Shown here piece by piece: positions 10,926 to 19,688 of a stretch of DNA of 64,000 bases; position 1 is the first letter of the stretch, and every line of letters starts with the position of its first letter. The notes beneath the pieces are model-generated. The model ran no database searches. It was not told the origin of the DNA and was given only the letters and a program-made list of their open reading frames with translations. Made by a program: the position numbers and the translations under genes. The stretch is taken from positions 682,001 to 746,000 of the forward strand of contig NW_026705213.1 of assembly GCF_029867415.1 (NCBI RefSeq), in the 5' to 3' direction. Source of the DNA: Vicia villosa. Its lineage: Eukaryota; Streptophyta; Magnoliopsida; Fabales; Fabaceae.

Positions 10926-11092
10926 CTAAGTTGAAAACTCGCAAAGAGCGACTTAGGCAAAAAAGAGCGTCTCGGTGAATCGAAAACCCGAAAGGGCGAT
11001 TCAGGCAAAAATTAGAGACATAAAAAAAAAATAAATAAAAAAAAAAATATAATCAATCCCGGTAAACTTAAAACCCGAAAGGGGTAGTTTAC
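10926..11092 (+). other. Three hairpins after pol with AAAA bulge and CCC-GAAA-GGG tip
   Basis: Hairpin 1 pairs CTAAGTTG (10926-10933) with CGACTTAG (10949-10956). Hairpin 2 pairs TGAATCG (10976-10982) with CGATTCA (10997-11003). Hairpin 3 pairs GTAAACT (11062-11068) with AGTTTAC (11086-11092). Each has an AAAA bulge on the 5' side, a short inner stem (CTC/GAG or CCC/GGG) and a GCAAA or GAAA loop, and each is followed by GCAAAA. The outer stems are unrelated in sequence but all pair. Ogre-2 has the same three at 32006-32157. Confidence 0.6.
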
Positions 11093-11948
11093 GCAAAAGT
11101 TAGGGATATATGGCAAGTAACTGTGTTCAGGACAAACTTGATCATTCAAAATCCATAGCGGAGTGTTCATCAACAGTAGGTCATCTTCTACAAAGCACGA
11201 ATACAGCGCAACTCGGAGTGGAAGGGAGAGATAACGGTCGTCACGTTTCATCGTAACCCTTTTCCCGAAAATTACCAATTTCCAACTTTGTAAATACTCC
11301 ATGGAATCAAGCATTTGGCTGATTACCATTCCATATATAATAATTTGAGCCTTGTGCTTTTCCTTTGCAATCTAGTCTTATTCAGTTTCTTGAAATGCGT
11401 TTTAAGTTTAAACAGTCAATTTCTTGAAACAAATGTTTTCATAAAATAAAAATGAATTTACTTGCAAAAATAAAGGTGAAATTTCTTTCTAAGGTTTACA
11501 AACAATAGGAAGAATACAAACAGTTACTCCGAGAACGGTTGAGACTCCGGGAACCAAGTTTTCCCCATGAGGTCGCTTTGCGAACATCTCCCGATGACGG
11601 ATCTTTACTTCAATTCATATTACTCATTTCGGACAGCGGACAACTGATAGCCAGATATTCCAAACAGAGTTCGAACTACAAGAAGAGGACATCTTCTGAT
11701 CAACAAGAATTCAAGTCGTATCATAGGATTTTTACATCCGCGACAATTCTATTCACATTCACTTTACATTTTATCATTGTCATAACATTCATGCATACAT
11801 TACATCATAACTGCATAGTCAAATTAGGCTTTTAGTCCTGAGAATGCCCGAGTCATGAGGGCATGAACTCAAGTTTCCCCTGCAAGCCCCGGAGAAACTT
11901 TTTCCTTCAAGACAACAGTTCATACACAAGGATATCCTCAAGCAAGTC

Positions 11949-12663
11949 AACAAATGGTAGTCTCCCTCAAAGAGATAGTTTGTTCACTTTTGGAATTCCT
12001 CAGCCGAGAATCTCCTGCAGAGCGACATTCGACAGTCTTCTTCAGATAAGATAGTCTGCTTCACATTCCGGAATTCCCTAGAGGTTTGGTATTTCCCCAG
12101 CAGGGTCAAGAGGTGCCACTTCTTGTCAGAGGAAAACTCAGAATCTCCCAGCAGATCGATAAATGATTCCCCAGCGGAGTCAGCAAATGATAGTCTTCAT
12201 CCAGAAGATAGTTCAGATTCCCCAACAAAGTCAGCAAATGGCAGTCTCTTTCAGCAGAAGACAGTTTGCTCACTTTCTCACAGCAGGGTCTACAAATGGC
12301 AGTCTCTCCCAGTAGAAGACAGTTTGTTTCCCCAGCAGTCAGCAAATGGCAGTCTCTTTCAGCAGAAGACAGTTTGCTCACTTTCTCACAGCAGGGTCTA
12401 CAAATGGCAGTCTCTCCCAGTAGAAGACAGTTTGCTCCCCTAGCAATTGGCAAATGGTAGTCTTTCCCCAAGGATAGACAGTTTGTCTGTTAAATACTCA
12501 AGAGATCGACAAATGGCAGTTTCTTCAAACAGTTTGTCTGTTCATGGGATGCTTAGCTCCCCACAGAGTCAATGAATGGCAGTTTTCCTCTTAGGAAAAC
12601 AGTTCGTTGATTCCCCAGGCATCAGTCGACGAATGGCAGTTTTCACCCCGAAAACAGTTCGTC
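11949..12663 (+). other. Series of double-stem hairpins with TGGYA/AG internal loop
   Basis: Repeated design: outer stem ending AA or AAA, then TGGCA or TGGTA, inner stem, small loop, inner stem, AG, then the outer stem partner starting TT. Clear members start at 11949, 12233, 12292, 12508, 12569 and 12628; the 108-bp duplication adds copies. At 12569 the outer arms TCAATGAA/TTCGTTGA and the inner GTTTTCC/GGAAAAC both pair. At 12628 they are GACGAA/TTCGTC and GTTTTC/GAAAAC. Stem sequences vary between members while the internal loop stays. Confidence 0.6.
12233..12450 (+). repeat. 108-bp tandem duplication in the Ogre-1 3' region
   Basis: The segment from AGCAAATGGCAGTCTC (12233) recurs at 12341, a period of 108 bp. 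Each unit contains two TGGCA hairpins (outer arms AGCAAA/TTTGCT and ACAAA/TTTGT). Ogre-2 lacks this duplication. Confidence 0.75.
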
Positions 12664-12751
12664 CGCCTTCAAACAAAGTCATTAGCCCCTCAAAAGATCA
12701 TGAGGCCATATGACATTCTTTCAAAGACGTCAAGTCAAAAGGGAAGATGGT

Positions 12752-13060
12752 GAAGTTTCTTTACAGCCGTCAAATGGCATCTTATCTCCAAGCACTGATA
12801 AGAAGTTTGACGAGGAAACAAACCTTTGAAGTTTCTTTACAGCCGTCAAATGGCATCTTATCTCCAAGCACTGATAAGAAGTTTGACGAGGAAACAAACC
12901 TTTGAAGTTTCTTTACTACCGTCAAATGGCATCTTATCTCCAAGCGCTGATAAGAAGTTTGACGAGGAAACAAACCTTTGAAGTTTCTTTATTTACCATC
13001 AAATGGCGTCTCGTCTCCAAGTGCTGATGAGAAGTTTGATGAGGAAACAAACCGTTGGAA
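12752..13060 (+). repeat. 76-bp tandem repeat, four copies, each a double-stem hairpin
   Basis: Units start at 12752, 12828, 12904 and 12980 (GAAGTTTC). In copy 1 the outer arms are CGTCAAA (12768-12774) and TTTGACG (12806-12812), and the inner arms are TCTTATC (12780-12786) and GATAAGA (12797-12803). TGGCA and AG form the internal loop and TCCAAGCACT the tip. Copy 4 has CATCAAA/TTTGATG and TCTCGTC/GATGAGA, so both arms changed together. Ogre-2 has nine copies at 33604-34290. Confidence 0.85.
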
Positions 13061-13348
13061 ATTTTCTCTTTATCTGAGATATTGTCCAAACACAACCGAG
13101 ACCAGTTTCGAGATATGGACATCCGAAACGAGGAGAGGTTGTTTACCTTTTTCTAAGTATCAACACTTAGTTAAAGAAGATGGATTGCGCATCCAACATT
13201 GCCATCCATTCACCAGAATCCACATCAAGTATTCCTGCAGGAGTTTGTCTCCTCATCCCCCGCCAAGCGCGACAACGGGATCAAATCATACAAAGACTAT
13301 GTCAGTTACAACATCTCAGGAGCGCCCAAAATTCGGGCATTCTTTGAT

Positions 13349-13428
13349 ATTTAAGTCTCTTTTACGCAGGAGAGATCGAGATATCAATCTCTCTCCCTCC
13401 AGATAAAAGAAACTTAAATAGGGGCATC
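13349..13428 (+). other. Polypurine tract preceded by a long hairpin (Ogre-1)
   Basis: ATTTAAGT (13349-13356) pairs perfectly with ACTTAAAT (13412-13419). After a CT/AA mismatch, CTTTTA (13359-13364) pairs with TAAAAG (13404-13409). Inside, GGAGAGAT (13369-13376) pairs with ATCTCTC starting at 13387. The purine run AGGGG begins at 13420, directly at the base of the stem, and the LTR starts at 13429. The PPT would prime plus-strand DNA synthesis. The same structure is in Ogre-2 (34580-34659). Confidence 0.65.
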
Positions 13429-14980
13429 TATCATACCCTAATTTTTGACCCCCCTGAGATGGCATATCTTCAGGATTGTTCATCAGGTCAAGACAAGTTC
13501 CCAGAGCAGTCACTTCTCCATCTGGTATCCAATCGAGGATGCTCAAAGACAAGAAAGCTCAGGCAAAGGATCAATCAATACAAGGATTAGTCCCTAATAC
13601 AATCATGGGGCTCAAAGACTTCACTTTTCTCATCTATGATTGATTAGACATCCAGTCATATGAGTACAGGTTTACTCAGGTCACCAGACTAGGGTTTTGA
13701 GCCTATCAAGGACTGAAATCAGGGATCACATTTGGGAAACCCTAAAAAGCCTCAGGGAACCATTCAAAGACATCAATCATCTTCAAATAACTCATATTAC
13801 AAGATCTACTGGACATCACACTTCAATTCAAAGTCTACAGTCATTATTTTCACATGGTCGACAAATTAGGGTTTTGACCTAATTCACCAAGATAGTTGAC
13901 TTTTAATCAGGGCATGAATCCAAAACTCAAGACATGATTCAAGAATCTCTACTACCTCAATATAATCCATTTACATCATTCATTTGAGGAAAAGATCTTG
14001 TTTCTACACAAAAGCCCAAAAATTCACTTTGTCAGGAAAAAGTCAACTGTGAAGGATCATCATTGACTTTTAAGGTTTTTGGTCAAAAAATGACTTTCAA
14101 AGATCAATATCATCAATATATGGATGTCAAAGTCATTTGACCAAAGAAATTCAAAGAAATTCATCAAGGAGCGAAAAGTCGGGAATTAGGGTTTTTGAAG
14201 GCATGGTGAGAACTCAAAATTTCACCTACACAACTAAAAAAACTTCCAACATGAAAGTTGTAGATCTTGCAAAATAAAACAACATCTTACAAATGAACTT
14301 TTTTCAAAAGATCAACCATTTATGAAGTTTTGGAAATTTTGAAGTTTAGGTCATAAACACTTAGAAATTTTTCTAAGTGTTTTAACCTAGTTTTCATCCA
14401 ACTTTGGGCTCATTTTTCACAAATTTCCCAAATGATTCTGAAGAAGACATAAACTAATGATTTAAATTAGGTGTTTAGGGCTTTCCAAATTGTGTTCAAC
14501 CTTCTCCAAATTCAATTTGAGCTAGGAGTTATGCTTGTTCAAAGTTGGCCTCATGAAGTGAAATTATAGGTCATGGACACTTTTGGACTTTGCAAATTTT
14601 GTGCAAATAACCTCTCTTATGGATGCTACACGACCCATAACACATCTGAAAACATGCCATGCATTCATTTTCACCATGCCATAAGAATTGAAGAAGATTC
14701 TAAAAACAAGAACATGTGATTATGTAATGATTACATTTGTGAATTTATGGCAAATTGATGAATCACCCAAGGAATCTTCTCACCAACCAATTAGAGCTCA
14801 TTTCTGGCTCAGAATTGTCCCCTAAGATCAAGCAAAATCGAGGGCTAGGGGATTGATCAAATGGAATCAAAATTCTCATCATTGCATAAGAGATATTTGC
14901 AAATTTCCTTCATGACTAAGAAACCAAATCAACTTCACTAAGGAAGCTCACTCCTCTGCAGCTATACTGATCCATTTGCC

Positions 14981-14988
14981 TATAAATA
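14981..14988 (+). promoter_or_regulatory. TATA box of the Ogre-1 LTR
   Basis: TATAAATA in the context GCCTATAAATACAG, about 1.55 kb into the LTR. Transcription would start near 15012. The same box is at 36192 in the Ogre-2 LTR although flanking bases differ. Confidence 0.6.
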
Positions 14989-15520
14989 CAGATGCATTCC
15001 TCATTCAAAAACACACCAAAGCAACCATATTACTTGCTTTCTCTTTCTCTTCTCTTGTTCATTGTTTTTCAAAGTTCTTTGGCAAGAAGAATCGATTTCT
15101 TCAAACCAGAGCTTATCTTTGGGAAGTGAGCATTCTAACATCTCAAGGGAGGTCATTTGAGGTGATCCAAGCACCTGGATCACTTCTGTAGGTGGAGGAA
15201 CACCATTATTGCTCTCACTTTGGAGCACCTGCAGTTGGAGGTCCATGGAGTGATTCAGAAGGTTTCAAGGCAAGCCAGTCATCCAGACACACTCCTCAGG
15301 TCATAGTGAAGCTAATCAGATGGCTGCAGCTCATCTGTAACTTGAGAATCAACACCCTCCATGTTCACTTGAAGCTGAAATCGAGGGAGGTCCATAGAAC
15401 AATTCAGGAGGTTTGAGGTCATTACAAGCATTCAGTTAGCATCACTGAACCACAAGGAAGCTATTGAGATCATTCATTCAAGCCCAGGTGGTCTCTATCA
15501 TCCTCACGACCTCCATTTTC

Positions 15521-15530
15521 AGAGGTAAGT
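15521..15530 (+). other. Consensus splice-donor-like site in the Ogre-1 LTR
   Basis: AGAG followed by GTAAGT, with GT at 15525, about 510 bp after the predicted RNA start. It is conserved at 36737 in Ogre-2. It could end a first leader exon; the acceptor is unknown. Confidence 0.35.
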
Positions 15531-15932
15531 TTCTGAACCTCACTTCTCTAATTTAAGTACTCTTTGTGAAATAGCTCGATTCTATCTTGTTCAGCATCAT
15601 CAGAGGATTGAAAACCCTCTATCATCATCCATTTATCTTTCAGTATAGTCATTTAATTTGATTTTGAAATTTTAGGGTTCTTCACGATTTCTGGTAAATT
15701 AGTTAGATGTAGTTAATATTAATTCATGTTAGTTACATATTTAGAATCGTGAGTGAATTTAGAGCAAGTTTCATGTTTACATCATTACAAATGGTTGAGA
15801 GTTGAGAGAGTTCAGAAATTTGAATTGATGGAGCTTGAGGTTGAAGACGAAGATGGAGGGTGGCGCCATTTTTCAAATCTCTGAGCGAAGTTTGTTTTAT
15901 TTTTAATGATAGGCGTTTCCTTAACGAATGAA

Positions 15933-16018
15933 TAACTTGCCCTAGTGGCCACACATGCGCTCTTAGTCTCCTCATGCCCAAGGTCTGGGGTTCGAATCCC
16001 CCTCGCCTCAGACCTTTT
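15933..16018 (+). other. tRNA-like cassette 1 in the Ogre-1 LTR
   Basis: An A-box-like TTGCCCTAGTGGCC (15937-15950) is followed by a perfect B box GGTTCGAATCC (15989-15999) in a GGGG-loop-CCCC T arm, then TTTT at 16015. Acceptor arms do not pair, so it is not a working tRNA. It may be a SINE head or Pol III promoter relic. Same sense as the element. Confidence 0.55.
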
Positions 16019-16091
16019 GATTTTATTTTCTTTTTTCCACTCTATGCACTAGACAACACACATATTGCAATGAAATGCCCTCTATAACACC

Positions 16092-16178
16092 ATGCGCGCG
16101 TTGGCTGGTTGGTGTGTGTTTTGATTGTTGGCTTCAAGGGCGTGGGTTCAAACCATGGTGAGGCCAAAATATTTTTTT
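16092..16178 (+). other. tRNA-like cassette 2 in the Ogre-1 LTR
   Basis: A-box-like TTGGCTGGTTGG (16101-16112), B-box-like GGGTTCAAACC (16144-16154), then a run of seven T at 16172. The Ogre-2 equivalent has a better A box (TGGCCCAGTGG). Confidence 0.45.
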
Positions 16179-16728
16179 ATCACTTTTTCTTTTCATTTTC
16201 TTCACAACTTCACATAATTAATTAACTTATCAAATTAAATCATTTTCACTTCATTTTTCACACACTTTTTATTTAACATATCTATTTTGTGAATAATCAA
16301 AAAAATCATAAAAATATTATTTATTTCATGTATTTTTATTAGGTTTAAAATAGTATGTTTTAGGTGTTTTCTTAAATACTTTAATACATATTTTCACTTT
16401 GTTTTAACCTAAATCATTTTGTAAATAAAGTTTATGATAAAACCCTAATTGTTTAGGTCTTAATTAAGTAAAAATCTTTATTTTTACTTTAATTAAGTTG
16501 ACTTTTGTCAATTCTCAAAACTGTTTTCAATCTCCGAATAAATCAAATGATTAGGGTTTTCAAACAACAAAACCTTGTATCATTCAAAATCATTTTCAAT
16601 TGCTTTTACACCAGTACTGTAAAGTACTGGGCCTCTAATAGAGTGTAAGTCCCAAAAATCTTCTCTTCTTAGCTTGTTTTCAAAACTGTATTTTCAAAAT
16701 CTTCTTTCTGTTTTCAAAACATTCTTCT

Positions 16729-17222
16729 GGTATTTGAAGGGCATTATTCCCGGTGAAACTCTTCAGATACCTATGTGACCTTTGTCCATCTTCACTTCTT
16801 CTGTTTTCAAAAACCATTAACTGTTTATCATATATATTGAACTGCTATCAACAAAATAACAAAAATACTGTTGAGGCTCTGTACATACTTCTTCAATGGC
16901 CTCCACTCCATCCAGGTTAGGCTTTACAAGCTTTCAATTTACAGTCTTTATTTAAATTACTGTCAAATATAAACTGTGCATATATTAGTTTTAGAACTGC
17001 GTTTGAGTATAAACCTTAGGACAGTTAAACTATATATATATTATAGGAATATGGCCTAGGATTGAGAATGTCTTCCCGGTGAAGGCTCTTTCCTAATTAG
17101 AGATCTGTAGTTCAAACCCCCAAGATGAATTATTCCCGGTGAAACATCTTGGCAAAAACCTTAGAATCCAAAATAATAGGACACATCCACCCAAAGAGGA
17201 ATTATTCCCGGTGAAACCTCTT
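16729..17222 (+). other. CCGGT-loop hairpin cluster in the Ogre-1 LTR
   Basis: Three hairpins share a 17-nt loop region MATTATTCCCGGTGAAA on different stems. The first is a 13-bp stem (16729-16741 with 16759-16771, two G-U pairs). The second is an 8-bp stem CCAAGATG/CATCTTGG (17120-17127, 17145-17152). The third is a 6-bp stem AAGAGG/CCTCTT (17194-17199, 17217-17222). A fourth, near 17058-17092, has the 19-nt leader-type loop on GAGA/TCTT. The inner TTC-CCGGT-GAA is constant. Confidence 0.65.
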
Positions 17223-17271
17223 ACCCATTTGCTTAGAGCCAAAATAAGTTCAAAACTACATAGCTTTCTCT

Positions 17272-19145
17272 TGTGCTATAACAAGGACCCTCGATTAGCC
17301 TCCTCTTGGGCTTTGTACAAGGACCCACAGGCTTCTTAAAAGCATTTCCAGCTTCCTCTTGAGCTTGTATACAAGGACCCATCAGGTTTCTTATAAACAT
17401 AGGAACAGATCTTTAGTCACCTTTTAGCCTACCCTGGTGAGTTTCTTCCAATTTAAACCAGACTTTAAACAAGCTAAGTTTGTCTCAATTTTGCATTGAG
17501 TATACCTTTTGGAATGAGAGACATGGACAGTCTCTGTCACCCTTATCTTCATCAATCTTCCTTAGCAGAGTCTAGGATCCATGTTTGATCATCCTCAGCA
17601 TTGAGTCAGCCTTCATCTTGGGCTTTAAACAAGAAGTCTCACTAGATAATCTTTCTGCCATTCTTTTCAATAAAAATCCCTGGAAAGGGTTAGCTTCCAC
17701 ACATTCTTTCATTTTCAATAAAACCCCTGGAAAGGGTTAGCCTCCAACATATGTCTAAAATGTCAAAACCCCTGGAAAGGGTTAGCCTCCAACATATGTC
17801 TAAAATGTCAAAACCCCTGGAAAGGGTTAGCCTCCAACATCTGTCTAAAATGTCAAAACCCCTGGAAAGGGTTAGCCTCCAACATCTGTCTAAAATGTCA
17901 AAACCCCTGGAAAGGGTTAGCCTCCAACATATGTCTAAAATGTCAAAACCCCTGGAAAGGGTTAGCCTCCAAAGTCAATTAATAAATAATGTCATTTCTC
18001 TTAGGAGATAGTTTCCCCAAAAGAGTCAAAACCCCTGGAAAGGGTCAGCCTCCAAAAACATGATAAAGTCAGCCTTTTAACATACAAATTCACCAGCTGA
18101 GTCAAAATCCCTGGAAAGGGTTAGCTTCCAAAGAAAAACAGTCTTTTTAATCTCCAGTAGAGTTAAAACCAACAAAAACAGTTAGCCTCAACCTTGGGCT
18201 TCATACAAGGCACCAAACAATAAAACTCCCCTGTCAAGAGTCAGCCTCAACCTTGGGCTTTGTACAAGGCAGATAAACCATACTTTCATGTGTCAAAGAT
18301 TCCTAACACTTAGGATCTTTCCCCATATAGTCATCCATACTCAATTCATTCATTTAAGAGTCCGCCACAACCTTGGGCTTTGTACAAGGCAGAAAATAAT
18401 GTTTTCCCTAGCTAGAGTCAGCCACAACCTTGGGCTTTGTACAAGGCACATAAAATAGAGTCATTCAATTATTCTCAACAGTTAGCCACAACCTTGGGCT
18501 TTGTACAAGGCACATAAATAGAGTCTCCCTCAGTAGAGTCAGCCTCAATTCTGGGCTTTGTACAGAACACCAAATAAAACCCATCAAAATAGATTCTCCC
18601 CAAGTAGAGTCAGCCTCAATTCTGGGCTTTGTACAGAACACTAAAATACCCTGTAATTAATCCCAGTGGAGTCATCTCCCAGAGTCAATAATATTAATTA
18701 ATCAATCAAAAAGCCTCAAGCTTGGGCCTCATACAAGCCAGCTAAATTCAAATCTTTTATACAGTAGATAGACATAGCTTATCTCTATAGAGAGATATTT
18801 TTACTACTCTACCACATTCAAACAAACAAACATTTCAATTTCAATTTCAATCAAAGTCTCCCATTTAGGACTCTGAAAGACATGTTCTGGCACATCCCCA
18901 GACTTGTACACTTTCCCTAATTTGGACGAGCATCTTTCTTTCATTTAAGAGGCATCTGACTGGCATACTTGCACACACAAGTAAGGTCCCCCTCTTGAAT
19001 GAAATGAATCCAGTTATTCTGTCACTCTTTCAAAATGTTTGTGGTAGAATAGTACAAATACCCCTCTGTAAAGATGATTTCATGTCACTTTACTGTAAAC
19101 AGAGATTTAATTCCAAGCTTCAACCTTGAGCTTCAAGCAAGGCAC
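17272..19145 (+). repeat. Array of GGCTTTGTA-loop hairpins, about 13 units (Ogre-1 LTR)
   Basis: Dispersed units of stem-loop form CCTTG-GGCTTTGTA-CAAGG, seen near 17305, 18192, 18251, 18371, 18428, 18492 and elsewhere. Variant units keep pairing: TCTTG/CAAGA (17616-17634), TTCTG/CAGAA (near 18549 and 18610) and GCTTG/CAAGC (18720-18738). The last unit, near 19124, has loop AGCTTCAAG. Spacing is irregular, 50-200 bp. A CCCCTGGAAAGGG repeat is interspersed. Confidence 0.65.
17745..17972 (+). repeat. 45-bp minisatellite, five units
   Basis: Five near-identical 45-bp units containing CCCCTGGAAAGGGTTAG. Because 45 is a multiple of three they create a repetitive reading frame, which is not a gene. 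Ogre-2 has no such expansion. Confidence 0.85.
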
Positions 19146-19688
19146 CAAAAAACAATTAATTTCCCTAGTTAGTTCCCCGAACTACATTAAGCTCTGACTT
19201 CCACTAGGGATATGTAGGCATGAGGTTCACAAGGAATCTCAGCGAGCTAATAAAATACCAAAAATAGTCAGTCTGTCTATCTGTCTGTCTTTTCAAATCA
19301 AATCAATTCCTTCTCCTAACACAAAGGAGAAACTTTCCCAATCATTAGCAGCAAACACAATCACAAATGACACAGAGAAGGTTCCTGTAGAGTACTACAG
19401 ATATGTAGGGTGTTTAAACACTTCCCTATGTATAACCGACCTCCCGGACTCCAGAATTTCTAGTCTAGGTGTAAATCCCCACACTTAGCAAACTCCTAGG
19501 GTTTAGTTGAGATCTTTTTTCCCCTTTCCTACTCGTAGGACAAATAAGAAAGTTCGTGTGATATCGTAGGAAGAACTGAAATAAAATTCATCCCACCACG
19601 GGCGCATTCTCCGTCCAAATTTCGCGTGAAGGGTCTAGCGTGCCGTCCTCCCAAGTGAAACGGGGAGGTAAAAGAAAACGACACCACA

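Larger units (their letters stand above)
10906..13428 (+). other. Ogre-1 3' untranslated region, dense in hairpins and tandem repeats
   Basis: 2.5 kb between the pol stop and the LTR. I see no gene here. Small ORFs such as those around 12106-12471 only read through repeats. It contains, in order: a three-hairpin cluster (10926-11092), sequence without obvious structure (11093-11940), a hairpin series (11949-12663), a 76-bp repeat array (12752-13060), and a hairpin next to the PPT (13349-13419). Confidence 0.75.
1..19688 (+). mobile_element. Ogre-1, Ty3/gypsy (Tat lineage) LTR retrotransposon, 5' LTR mostly outside the window
   Basis: The order is LTR end, PBS, ORF1, gag-pro, intron, RT-RNase H-integrase, repeat-rich 3' region, PPT, LTR. 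That order, the tRNA-Arg type PBS, the extra ORF before gag and the roughly 6-kb LTR are the established signature of legume Ogre elements. The internal part (368-13428) is 13.06 kb. The last 367 bp of the two LTRs differ at one position that I can see (T at 292, G at 19613), so the insertion is recent. One in-frame TAG breaks pol, so this copy probably cannot supply its own integrase. The 3' LTR begins TA instead of TG, apparently a point mutation. The element ends exactly where interior LTR sequence of Ogre-2 begins, which points to insertion into the Ogre-2 5' LTR. Confidence 0.93.
13429..19688 (+). repeat. Ogre-1 3' LTR, 6260 bp
   Basis: Starts TATCATACCC, where Ogre-2 has TGTCATACCC, so the terminal G is mutated. 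Ends ACCACA. U3 is about 1.55 kb (TATA box at 14981). The remaining 4.7 kb of R-U5 has no credible gene and holds a splice-donor-like site, two tRNA-like cassettes, CCGGT hairpins, a GGCTTTGTA hairpin array and a 45-bp minisatellite. It is longer than the Ogre-2 LTR mainly through the minisatellite. Confidence 0.9.

Noticed and set aside
12752..13060. CRISPR-like repeat array
   Set aside because: The 76-bp units are contiguous, with no unique spacers, and lie inside a plant retrotransposon.
15933..16178. Functional tRNA genes
   Set aside because: B boxes are good but acceptor stems do not pair and anticodon arms are not recognisable.
17751..18011. Repetitive 86-aa ORF
   Set aside because: It is the 45-bp minisatellite read in one frame, absent from Ogre-2.
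17700..18130. CCC-TGGAAA-GGG repeats as another covarying hairpin family
   Set aside because: Arms barely vary, and where they do (AATCCC, GGGTC) pairing is not improved, so there is no covariation evidence.
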